Translations under genes and position numbers: made by a program
Origin: Nemopilema nomurai
Taxonomy: Eukaryota > Cnidaria > Scyphozoa > Rhizostomeae > Rhizostomatidae
Assembly (NCBI GenBank): GCA_003864495.1
Contig: ML133471.1
Span: 592,001-656,000, forward strand
Direction of reading: 5' to 3'
Length of the DNA stretch: 64,000 nt
Notes under the pieces: model-generated
Told to the model about the DNA's origin: nothing
What the model saw: the letters and a program-made list of their open reading frames with translations, nothing else
The model's database searches: none
Part shown: one piece after another, positions 12,401 to 21,060 of the stretch
Layout of the letters: every line of letters starts with the position of its first letter
How positions within the stretch are numbered: position 1 is the stretch's first letter

Positions 12401-15400
12401 GCGAATTAGATGCTCTCCTCAGCTTTCTTTTCCTAAAGCTATATGATGAAGATTTCATTGTATAGATTCCTATGTATTGCTTTTGCGATGACGTCAACGA
12501 TAGCATTTCCCTTCTGACTTCAGACAATCATCTGCAGGGCCACCTCGAGTAGCAGAGCAAGTAACGTATTGAATGCTTTCCTGTTTGCCAATCACGATGT
12601 CGTCAATGCTAAAATGAAAATAGCATTCAACTTCTCTTAAAAGAAACTGTCTCTTTAAATCTGTCAAAATAAGACGCCTTTTCACTAACCGTCGAACAAT
12701 TAAGGAACCGTGACCGCTGTAAATATCATTCTGTTGAAAAGATTTATTACGATTCGTAGAGAGTGCGGGTACCGACCGGAGCGATTTATTCTTGACTAAG
12801 ATCCAAATGTGTTATTTTCAGGGTCCGGCTTCATTTGACCGAGGACAAGATTTTGACTGCATTCCTTGAGCTTCCGCCGGAGAAATGGAGAGATTCCGCC
12901 TACGAAGTATTCACCCTTACATCTTCTTTATCAGCATTCTAATTTCATGGCTAAAATATCACGTATTTTACAATTGCGAGAAACAGCGGAACTATGGTTT
13001 TCGCATCCTCAGAGTATGCAAGCGTCGGAAATGGCCAAAAGCTGATTAAATGAAAAGCAAGATGCGGATTGAAAAATATATACTGAGGACAATTTTTGCA
13101 TAATTGGGCATGCTAGGTCGTCTTTTTACCTAGGCGTTTTGAAATCTGTCTAAATTTCGATGAAAAGTCCAATCAATGTTGACAGAAAGAGTTCGTTTTT
13201 TCTTCTGGGCTTATCTAAGAAAAGAGGTCTAAAGTTGACGCTGATTGGTCGTTAGACAGCCAATCAAACGCTCTTTCTATCGCCCTCTAGTGTTTTCGAT
13301 CCGCAACTGGCTATCTATTTTGTCAGCTTTTGGTTATTTTCTGACAGAAATTATGTCTCCACTGTTTCTCGCAATTGTAAAGTTTTGTTCACATATTTAG
13401 TACTGTAAGTCTATTTGATGCAATTGTTTTTTTATCATATAGTGTAGATGATAACTTGTAGTGTGTTGATGTAAGACCAGAGTCCAGAAAAATTGACGAA
13501 ACTCGCGGCTGGGAGCGGGAGGGAAGTTTGGCCGGTTAATGTCATATTTGAGAAAGTTTATTAGCAATTTTATCAATGAAAGGGATTGTAAAAAATTTGT
13601 TTTGAGTTGTAATATAGAAGGTTTGAATTACAGAAGTTGCAGCCGAAGGAAGGTTATAACTTTTTCTGGAATCTGTTTAAGGCAGTACTGTACGTTTGCA
13701 AGCATTGCGTACATTTTCCGTACATTATCGCATTATAATTTCTTCTGTAGCTTGCAATGCCTTTTGAAACGGGTTGTTGTAAGGCATCACCCCTATTTCT
13801 GCATATTTAACCTTATCAAGCCCCACAGCTGCAACCCCCATCCTCCTTTCAATTCGCATGTCTTTGCACGTCGCTTGTGGAAGCTGGTACCGATTCCATG
13901 ACACGTGCTCTCTAACACGTGACTGCCTCGTTTTCAGGCGGATGGTCCTCTGTTTGTGACGACGCTCTCTTTGCTGACCGTGCCCTTGGCTGCATGGAAA
14001 GAAAAGAGGCTTACCTTTCTGCGACGACTTTTGGTGCTGGCCCACGCACGAAGCATTTCCCAAACGCCGTTGAAGAAGTGAGAACCTGTTAAACTACATG
14101 CCTATTTGTACCAAGTATTGTAACAAATACTGCAGCTGTTATGGACTGGTTCCTCAAGATAAACACACAGTGATTCTTGATGCATTACTCCATTTTGCTG
14201 TAGAATGATGTGTTGAAAATGTTTAATGATCCTAAAGGCAGCCATCAAAATCATAAGCGAGAGTACTGCAATTTTCGTGTTCTATTTTTGCGATTGTAAA
14301 GATCTTCTGTAATTTGGCCTAGGCCGTAGCCTAACGACCAATCATTGCAGTATTCCAATGCACATAGATTCAATTCTATCATGAATTAAGGGATAAGAGG
14401 CAGATATAAATGCACTCAAGTGACGGGAAGCTGGAAGATAGAGTTTGAAGAATCTACTAAACCAAAATCATAGTCAGGTCACTTAAGTAATATGGGCACT
14501 CTTAAAAAGTAAGGCAGCTTCGAATAGAATCAATTTATATGGATAAGATATGCCATAGCAGGCAGTGATGTAATGCCTTTAAACGTTACACCCTTGTTAT
14601 ATTATAAATTTAAACGTAACATTCTTTTTCCAGGTGGCCGGATGAAGACCCTGTCAAAGAATTCTCGGTGTACAAGCCAGCTCTTATCTTCTACGAGATG
14701 ACCAATCAGTTCCACCTTATATTCAAGGTGCGCCACTCCAGAACCCCATTGTTCCACACCTTACCATTTGCCCGCGTGGGTTCAAATCCCATCCTCGTCG
14801 CCATTGTAATATATATCGGATCTCAGATTGTACGCAAACAAAATACCACGTTTCCTCCTCGCCCGAGTCTTCGATTCTACCCTTACTTCACGGGGGTCTT
14901 ACAGTGGACATTAAAATAATAGGAACTATAAAACACGACACATAGTACCACGCATTCAGTGGGGTGTGCCTGTGTTGCATGCTAATGCGTGCAAAAATAC
15001 GAAGTTTGAGATTATGGGGCATAAGGATGGCAGAAAATAGCGATAAAGTGATAGTTTGCGTTAAGTATAAAGCGTTAATTGAAGTGTTACTTGCACACAG
15101 AATGAGGAGACTAGCTAACTCTCTGTAATTCCAGGCATAAGGAATCACGAGGTGTGGTCACGTCAAGAGGAAGGACCAGGACACTGCTCGATAAGCTTAA
15201 GGTTCTCAGTGTCCTAAAACTACCTTCGGAAGCAAGGTATAAATAATAAAAAATTGAGATTAACCTAAATCTAAACATGAAAAAACGGTGTTTTCTTGCG
15301 AGTTTTTCATTTTAACAAAATATAACTAGCCAAACAAACCAGTCTGCTGTAATAGTGAGATTTCTAGTCTTACTTTCATTTGATCATAAATGATAATTGC

Positions 15401-17727
15401 CATTATTATACGATACACGTATTCTCAAAAAGTGACGTCATTCAGTGCTCTTCTTCGATTTCGCTATTTTTTCATTCCGATTTCATTCAGAACAAGATTT
15501 CATCTGCCGACCCAGAGTGGACAAGCTCTATGTCCACACATTTGCGAAATAGTGACGAAGCCATCCTTAAAGCTGCCGACAAGGTATTTCTATCGATAAA
15601 AGTTTTTCTATGATTTTCATTGATACCACATTTTAGAGGAATTTTCTGTTGATTTCTTGCTGGTTTTTTACAATCAGTTGCAATCAGCGAATGTTGGCGA
15701 TTTGTACATCATGGTGCGTACATTCGTAGTTTCTTTGTTTCTGACGGACGCCTCATGTCATGTTGACCAGGTGACATCTTTTGGCGGTATTACTCTTCTG
15801 GGCTCTTCTTACGTTTTCTCTTCCGCCCAAGACTGATACCACTTTTTGCACATGTCTGGGTGACTATACAAATCCCGTTGAATAGACTTTTTAAGAAAAT
15901 CGCCGGCTTCTTCAATGCTCCCAAATTTGCTTAACCGCTTCTTTCCCATGTCATATAACCATGACACTGATTTTTAAAAAGTCGTGTCCCATATTCTTGT
16001 GTACAATTCTTGAGCAATACCAATCTAAAAAACCTGAATACATTGTAACGACCCGGCCACTAATGTTCAAAATTTCACTTTAAACTTTTGGTCACTTCGG
16101 GCTAGGTAATCGACCAAATCTGATTCGATTCGATCTAACGTCAGGCCAATGTGGATACTGGAAAGGATCCTTTAACTTTTGATGAAGTTTACCATTATGA
16201 CAGGCCTCGTACATTGTTTTCTGTTCTGTGCAAGGGTTTGGTGGAAAGACGCTTCGTTGCTGATTGTGTCTTTCAATGTTAAGCCCTGCTCAAAACACAC
16301 AACTTGATGTTTCTGAAAAAGGAAAGTCCCGTCTTTAAGGAACCCATTTCACAAAATCAGCTTGATTGGCTTCTTACTTCCGAATATACTTATTCAAACA
16401 GAGTATATTTACCATGGTATAAGAAACATCAATATACAGTATAATCTTGCCTTTAAGAAATCTATTTTTTCAAGCAGCTTATTGAGCTCACCATTTTTCC
16501 TTAAATGGGCAATTGCCCTACTATCGTTGTTCTGGCAAAAATCAGGGACTTTTTTCTTAAATGTTCACCGAAAGGCAGGACTTTACGGTATTTCACTCCA
16601 TCTCTCAAAACTGTTTAAGATATGTTTTTATAGCAGCAACAAGTTTTAACTGAAATGTTCATTAACTGGTAAGAAACTTTCTTTTGAGTTTTATGGAGCA
16701 GTTGAAAATTTTCTAGCTCTAGTTCTAGCTTTGTAAAAAACATTAAAAAATATATGCCCTATAATATAACTATGTACCTTTTTAAAAAAATTTTTGTATG
16801 AAGCAGCCTGGAGGGTCTCTAATATGGAGGTGTTTTATTTAGCAAAATCAGGCCTGAGTTTCTCGTAATACAGTTTCTAAAAGGCGGGACTTTACTGTAT
16901 CCTAAGGGCGTTCGAATGCTTTGCTCAGCAATCAGTGTTTTCAGGTTTGTGCAGTTTTGTTTGAGGAGAAAACCGAAAGCATACGAAACTGTTGTTAAGG
17001 ATGTTTCCGCTCGTGGTGAATGTTTGAAATCGCAAACTTACAACATCAGGCTAGGTGAGCTCTGGCGCCATGACATCAGAGTCCATAAAAAGTTATAACC
17101 TTCCGCCGGCTGCAATGTTTATAATTCAAACCTTCTCGCTACCAACTTAAAACAGACACTTCGATTGTGTATGATAAAAATTACTGATAAACCTTCCTCA
17201 AACACGACATCAACAGAAAAGACTTTCCTCCGGCTTCCAGCCGTGGAGCCGTCAAATCTTCTGGACTCTGTATGATATGTCATCCTTTAGTCACATATAA
17301 AGTCTTGTTTGATCAGCAACACCTTTGAAAAACCAAACAGTCCTTCACGCTTAGTAAATTGATTCATATATGTAATCTTGATTTAGTTAGTCCGAGATTA
17401 ACTTTTATTTATCTTTTTAGCTACTTGGCTTTTACGAGAACGATCTTCTTCCTTGTGAATCATTCGAAGAGTTCTTTGACGTTGCTGGTATGTCTTTTTG
17501 TTTATGGCTCACCTTGTTTATAATACAAAAACCGAACATAAATCCTACTTCCAGTGCTGATATTTACTCAGAAATTAATGTTATTCTGTTAAGCTGTTGA
17601 ATAGTTAAGAGGCTCCTTTGAATCTGGCTAAATGAATTTGTTAATGAATTTTTCAGGCCTGCTGATTGAAATCGAGGACCCGGCTAATTTTGTCGCCGAC
17701 ACCCTGGCTATGACTCAAAATACCTGA
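406..17727 (+). CDS. UBR4: UBR4 E3 ubiquitin ligase, C-terminal part (20 exons, 5' end outside window)
   Basis: UBR4 (p600) is the very large N-degron-pathway E3 ligase; this is its last ~649 residues. Exons: 406-474, 664-783, 1705-1823, 2765-2837, 3031-3134, 3381-3492, 3787-3918, 4175-4264, 4736-4861, 5041-5112, 5366-5427, 5712-5802, 11822-11856, 12147-12341, 12822-12906, 13938-14077, 14634-14727, 15491-15583, 17421-17487, 17657-17727 (TGA). All junction phases match. Recognisable family blocks include [12 protein letters not shown], the hemi-RING cysteine cluster [10 protein letters not shown] followed by [42 protein letters not shown] and the terminal [14 protein letters not shown]. The hemi-RING with its neighbouring helical region is the catalytic module in the vertebrate protein. 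Exon 11822-11856 is a 35-base microexon after a 6-kb intron. A poly(A) signal lies 166 bases after the stop. The family call is very secure; individual splice sites were placed by eye. Confidence 0.95.
2700..2744. repeat. Short tandem duplication in a UBR4 intron
   Basis: A ~20-base block (aacaatatggctagtaataa) occurs twice, separated by five bases, about 20 bases before the exon that starts at 2765. It is a simple local duplication just upstream of the polypyrimidine tract and acceptor. Confidence 0.7.
6518..9667 (-). CDS. Paired-like homeodomain protein with eh1 motif, nested antisense in UBR4 intron
   Basis: A complete three-exon gene of 251 residues lies wholly inside UBR4 intron 5803-11821 on the opposite strand. 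Exons: 9667-9592 (ATG, phase 1), 8518-8289, 6967-6518 (stop). Residues 4-10 read FSIEEIL, an eh1/octapeptide motif that in other homeodomain proteins recruits Groucho/TLE co-repressors. The homeodomain spans residues 57-116 with 60 positions and no indels: R5, L16, F20, Y25, W48, F49, Q50, N51, R53 and the helix-3 block [12 protein letters not shown]. The second intron falls between homeodomain residues 46 and 47, the classic position in PRD-class homeoboxes, and begins with GC (AAG|GCAAGT). After the homeodomain comes a ~135-residue basic, K/E-rich tail ending in a CRCESC cysteine patch. Helices 1-2 are divergent ([13 protein letters not shown]), so I cannot assign a named family. Likely role: a nuclear sequence-specific repressor. 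Confidence 0.85.
7096..7166. repeat. Tandem repeat with C-tract, about 30-bp unit
   Basis: Two complete and one partial copies of a unit reading roughly TTTAGCATGACCCTGGCTAAG followed by 7-9 C residues lie in tandem. They sit in the second intron of the antisense homeobox gene, and so also within the UBR4 intron. The C-run length differs between copies, as expected for a slippage-prone minisatellite. Confidence 0.75.
9668..11821. other. UBR4 intron upstream of the nested homeobox gene
   Basis: This is the remainder of the 6-kb UBR4 intron, 5' to the antisense homeobox start. It would contain that gene's promoter and 5' UTR. The pyrimidine-rich stretch just above 9667 (on the + strand) is the only feature I noticed. 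Short open frames here, such as 11223-11555 (+), have no recognisable domain or splice-consistent partner. Confidence 0.5.
12967..13382. mobile_element. MITE-like element with ~20-bp near-perfect terminal inverted repeats
   Basis: The left end TTTACAATTGCGAGAAACAG is matched in inverted orientation by the right end at about 13363-13382. Weaker inverted similarity continues inward for ~100 bases (CAAAAGCTGA and GCGGAT-GAAAA blocks on both arms). The element is ~415 bp, has no coding capacity and sits in the UBR4 intron between exons ending 12906 and starting 13938. I cannot define a target-site duplication with confidence, so the superfamily is open. Confidence 0.7.
13478..13675 (+). mobile_element. 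Non-autonomous hAT-like MITE, copy A
   Basis: This is a ~198-bp element beginning CAGAGTCCAGAAAAA and ending in the inverted TTTTTCTGGAATCTG. The flanking octamers tgtaagac and tttaaggc agree at 6 of 8 positions, consistent with a decayed 8-bp target duplication of hAT type. A second copy in inverse orientation lies at 17077-17270. Internal landmarks shared by both are aaggtttgaatta and gaaggttataac. It lies in an intron of UBR4. Confidence 0.75.
14740..14803 (+). pseudogene. tRNA-Ser-like 3' half including encoded CCA
   Basis: Positions 14776-14792 form a perfect T-arm: stem GTGGG, loop TTCAAAT, stem CCCAT with one G-T wobble. It contains a Pol III B-box match (GGTTCAAATCC). It is followed by CCTCGTCG and then CCA, which looks like the 3' end of a serine (GCU-type) tRNA. 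No matching 5' half (GACGAGG...) is recognisable, so it is not a functional tRNA. CCA is added after transcription in eukaryotes, so its presence in DNA hints at reverse transcription. It lies 13 bases downstream of a UBR4 splice donor. Confidence 0.55.
15130..15233 (+). repeat. Dispersed ~105-bp repeat, copy 1 (exon-like)
   Basis: This 104-base segment is nearly identical to 61191-61295, with about nine substitutions and one 1-base indel by eye. It is framed by CCAG on the left and an AG|GTATAA-like donor on the right, so it resembles an exon. However, it breaks the UBR4 frame: GCA TAA in the required phase. UBR4 homology also runs directly from the exon ending 14727 to the one starting 15491. 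It is therefore treated as a repeat of unknown class. Confidence 0.7.
16322..16901. mobile_element. Possible MITE with repeated GGCGGGACTTTAC motif
   Basis: The left side carries AAAGTCCCGTCTTT, matched in inverse orientation by AAAGGCGGGACTTT at about 16880-16893. A further direct copy (AAAGGCAGGACTTTACGGTAT) lies internally at 16571-16591. The arrangement suggests a small inverted-repeat element, or nested copies, in the UBR4 intron 15584-17420. The inverted repeat is short, so the call is tentative. Confidence 0.4.
17077..17270 (-). mobile_element. Non-autonomous hAT-like MITE, copy B (inverted relative to copy A)
   Basis: This ~194-bp copy of the element at 13478-13675 lies in reverse orientation. 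It begins CAGAGTCCATAAAAAG and ends TCTTCTGGACTCTG. The flanks catgacat and tatgatat match at 6 of 8 positions, again compatible with an old 8-bp duplication. It lies in the penultimate-but-one UBR4 intron. Confidence 0.75.
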
Positions 17728-19118
17728 TGGACATGTATCCTGTTTAACTTCGTTATAATCACGTTCTACATTTGTTTTTTTCGCATTCTTTAGATATTGA
17801 CGTGTTCCTGTTATGTTTAAGCAAATAGCAACCTAGATTTCATTTCAAACGTGCCATACGATTTCAAGAAATGGCTTGAGCGTTTTGATTTAAATAAAGT
17901 ACATTGTTAGTATCAGAATTGACGCAAAAGAAATTTGGTTTATAGACCTTCCAAACCGTTCAGTTTACAGTTGTAACGTGGCTCTTCAATAGAATGTTGA
18001 TCCAGGTTGCTATGCATCTTTAGTAATACTGTTGCTTTGTTGACTTGTGTATTTTCATCTTTACTATCAAAGTCAAAGTAGAACACGAAGTTCGCGCCTT
18101 TTGCTTCCTGTCAAACTGCTCGTAATGGGTATCGTTCGAGTTTTTCCCATGAACGCCATCTTGATGATTTTTATCAACTGCCTGAGCGTTTTCTAGTCAG
18201 TTGCTCGCGTGTGGTGACAAGCTTCTGCGCATGTCAACGAAACTCGCGTAGCAAGGTTGAAAGCGGTAATACCACCAGCAGGCAAAAAAGGTATTGCTAA
18301 GAATGTTTCAAGAACATCAAATAAGCATCTCTTTTCTGGTTATTTAATATCAGAGATAGTTTAGATGTGGTGAGGGTAGGCGAATTTTGGACAACATGGC
18401 ATTGAAGCTGCCAAAATTATTCGAACAATTTTTGTTTTATTTCAAAACGGTGTCTTTGCTCTGGTAAATGTATTAACAAGGTTTTCGAAGCTATGACAGT
18501 GACGTTTTGGCTAAAACTAGGCTTACTCTTGATTTGAATAGCACATCCTACTGTTTTAATTTCCTTCCTTCACAATCAACCAACAAGCTACTAATTCTGG
18601 TTTCGGTATCCGGAAGCAAAAAGTTCTAGCCATTGAATTTTCCGAGAATTACCGCTTTAAAAGTAAACTGATAAGGGCAGGTGGAAATTCTCAGATGCAG
18701 ACTTAATCTTTAAAAGGTGGCGGCAACTAGTCTTGGTCACGAAAACTGTTCACAAGGAATATATGCCTTGGCCGCTGATCAAGTTGGCTCACCTTACATA
18801 AGAGCTTTGAAAGCCGAATAGTAGAGTTTTTCATGGTGGTATATGGTACGCATAGATGCTTGGTTTGTTTGATTTAAGTATGCAATTATAACTACATACG
18901 CAGACGTGGCTGGTTTTCTGATTGCAAAGAGGACTGGTTTGTGTGAACACCAGCGAGTTTCGACAATGTGCTTAACTGAGCTGGTATCCATCACAACCTT
19001 GATCACAGTGGAGGCACCAAGATCTCTGAGTAATTAGTAATCAATTAGAAACTCTGTTGATTTTGTTTTTCGGGCATATAAATAATTGACAGCTACAAGC
19101 AGGGAAGAAGCTACAAGC
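17728..19118. other. UBR4 3' UTR and intergenic region before the transporter gene
   Basis: The UBR4 3' UTR probably ends just after the AATAAA at 17893-17898. I see no further gene in the rest. A TATAAAT-like sequence occurs at about 19077, 36 bases before the transporter ATG, but an upstream non-coding exon cannot be excluded because TTGACAG at about 19091 resembles a splice acceptor. Confidence 0.5.
17893..17898 (+). terminator. Polyadenylation signal AATAAA of UBR4
   Basis: A canonical AATAAA lies 166 bases beyond the UBR4 stop codon, on the same strand and before the next gene. This distance is typical of a short 3' UTR. Confidence 0.6.
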
Positions 19119-20426
19119 ATGGGGGAGCATAGGCCCCTCGTCGAAGATGAAGACAATTTCGCTGGCGATGGTTCCGGAAGGGATTCAAAGGGAGACGTCG
19201 AAGCCGCTGGTCGGAACCTGTCTGACTATGAAACGTTCTTCAACGTGAGCAATGGCATCATGGGGACAGGTCTGCTAGCAATGGGGTTCGTATTTCGCTG
19301 TGCCGGTCTCTGGGCATTCATAATTGTGCCCTTAATTGCACTATCGGGCAATTATACCGGAAAAGTCCTGGTCACTTTACTGTACACAGAAGACGAGCAC
19401 GGCAGGAAGGTTCGAACGCGCGAAGGATATGTTGACATTGGAGACAGTTTCTTCCCGTATTTTGGGAAGATCTTCGTCAACATTGTGAATATGATTGAAA
19501 ACTTTGCTCATGCTATTTTGATTCTGCTAATGGCCGGGGGAGTCATGAACGAAATCGTCCCTGTAATAACAGACGACGTCTGGTCTGTGCTCTGCACGCT
19601 GCCACTTTTGAGTATTGTCTTTCTAGACGACTTAAAATCATTGTCGAGAATCGCAATGGCAACTGTTTTTACAGGGGTCGCCCTTGTGACCATTGCTTCG
19701 CTGTATAGCCTCAAATTTTGGAGAAATTGGGAGAGAACGTTCAAATCTGGAATGGCGCTGAACTTGAAGAACATTTCGCTAGGAGTTGGGATAACGGTAG
19801 TAACCTATGCCTGCCAGCCGTACCTCCCGTTTATAGAGAAGGACATGCGGAACAGAGAACATTTCAACAGGGTAATGAATATCTCGTACACGATGGTGAC
19901 TGCCATCAAGATTTTTACCGGATTTCTTGTTTACATGGCCTACAACAAGTTGACCCATCCTCTTATGACCCTGGACCTACCAAGTGGACCCTTGAGGACA
20001 ATATCATCTCTGTTTCTACTGATCGTCGCACTGACATTTTTCTTCTTCCCGATGTTCACTGTTTTTAACATTGTTGACGAAAACTGGCCGAAAGGGAAGC
20101 GACACAAAACGAATCTAAGATACTTTGTTCGAAGCGTCATCCTTGTACTGGCACTATTGGTTGCCGTTGTGACCCCCCACTTCGGGCTTGGCATTGCGTT
20201 GGTGGGGAACTTCTCAGCCAATATCTTAGTATTCATCGTACCCTGTGCGTGCCACTTGAAATTCAACTATCCGAACTTGAGAGTGACAGAGATCATGGCA
20301 GACGTTGTGATTCTATTGGCTGCCACGATTGGCGGTTGTGTTGGCATCGTCTTTTCTATATTGGAGTTGATTGTCTCATTCTCTGACGAAGATCTTAACC
20401 CAACAGAGCCGTTGGAACATTTATGA
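19119..20426 (+). CDS. VIAAT/SLC32-like vesicular amino-acid transporter, intronless
   Basis: This single uninterrupted 435-residue frame runs from an ATG at 19119 (a stop lies in frame just upstream at 19083). It is a multi-pass amino-acid/auxin permease family protein with 9-11 hydrophobic helices. The hydrophilic N-terminus (about 45 residues, acidic) precedes helix 1, FFNVSNGIMGTGLLAMGF, in which the family GxxxLxxP-like start is altered. The block YTGKVLVTLLYTEDEHGRKV followed by RTREGYVDIG matches the SLC32A1 (vesicular GABA/glycine transporter) signature after helix 2 better than SLC36 or SLC38. By homology it would load inhibitory amino acids into acidic vesicles by H+ exchange. The substrate is not determinable here, and such paralogues are numerous in cnidarians. 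Lack of introns among intron-rich neighbours suggests retroposition or an intronless subfamily. Confidence 0.85.
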   Translation: MGEHRPLVEDEDNFAGDGSGRDSKGDVEAAGRNLSDYETFFNVSNGIMGTGLLAMGFVFRCAGLWAFIIVPLIALSGNYTGKVLVTLLYTEDEHGRKVRTREGYVDIGDSFFPYFGKIFVNIVNMIENFAHAILILLMAGGVMNEIVPVITDDVWSVLCTLPLLSIVFLDDLKSLSRIAMATVFTGVALVTIASLYSLKFWRNWERTFKSGMALNLKNISLGVGITVVTYACQPYLPFIEKDMRNREHFNRVMNISYTMVTAIKIFTGFLVYMAYNKLTHPLMTLDLPSGPLRTISSLFLLIVALTFFFFPMFTVFNIVDENWPKGKRHKTNLRYFVRSVILVLALLVAVVTPHFGLGIALVGNFSANILVFIVPCACHLKFNYPNLRVTEIMADVVILLAATIGGCVGIVFSILELIVSFSDEDLNPTEPLEHL

Positions 20427-21060
20427 TTGACTCAGGGAGCTGTTCCAGTAAAACTAAGCTGGAATCTTTTAGCAAAGCCTTTGCCAGATTTATTTGTGAT
20501 AGCACTACAATGTGTTGATGTTAATGCAAATTTTTTTGTCAAAGTTGGAAAGTGAGTTTGTTGAAGTTAGAAAGTGAAACAATGGTACGAGAATTGAATG
20601 GGTTGTAACTTGTAAAATCGCAATCTATACCCAATTGCACGGCAAAGGAGCCAGAGTTTTAAATGCCATTGATACCGTTGCTAACCTTCTTGAAACTCAC
20701 AAAATCGATTTCTAACAAGGTGCTTTCTGCAAATGTTCAACACTATTCTGACAAAGCTATGGAATGGTGAAATTAATTTATGTTTATTTCTTGTTACATT
20801 CTGCAAATCATAATACGCAAGGGTTTTCTTCGAATAGGAGTTAAATAACAGTTTAACGCCGAGGTGAATCTTTTTACAGATGACACATCAATTGTACATA
20901 ACAGAAGAAGATTTTTACAGTACCTTTTTTATATCTGTACATGTTATATATAGTGATTTACAAATATTCAAGTATTTTTGCAATTACGTGTATGGAATGT
21001 TTTAGATAGTATATTGCTAATAATGATCTTCAATGTGTAATGTTTATTTCGCCGAAACTG
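20427..21060. other. Convergent intergenic region between transporter and helical-repeat gene
   Basis: The stretch holds the 3' ends of two convergent genes. No reading frame of note was seen. It contains AT-rich 3' UTR-like sequence and the minus-strand AATAAA at 21048-21043. Confidence 0.5.
21043..21048 (-). terminator. Polyadenylation signal for the minus-strand helical-repeat gene
   Basis: TTTATT on the + strand is AATAAA on the minus strand, 13 bases past the stop codon at 21061. This implies a very short 3' UTR if it is used. Confidence 0.4.

Noticed and set aside
14740..14803. Functional tRNA gene
   Set aside because: Only the T-arm and 3' acceptor strand are present. No 5' acceptor strand, D-arm or anticodon arm was found upstream.
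15135..15236. Apparent UBR4 exon with good acceptor and donor
   Set aside because: In the required phase it reads GCA TAA. UBR4 homology is continuous from 14727 to 15491 without it, and a near copy exists at 61191, so it is a repeat.
13478..17270. A single 3.8-kb transposon bounded by inverted repeats
   Set aside because: The interval contains three conserved UBR4 exons, and each repeat has its own terminal inverted repeats, so these are two independent small insertions.
18794..19006. Minus-strand 70-residue frame upstream of the transporter
   Set aside because: No recognisable family, no splice signals linking it to other coding sequence, and a length expected by chance.
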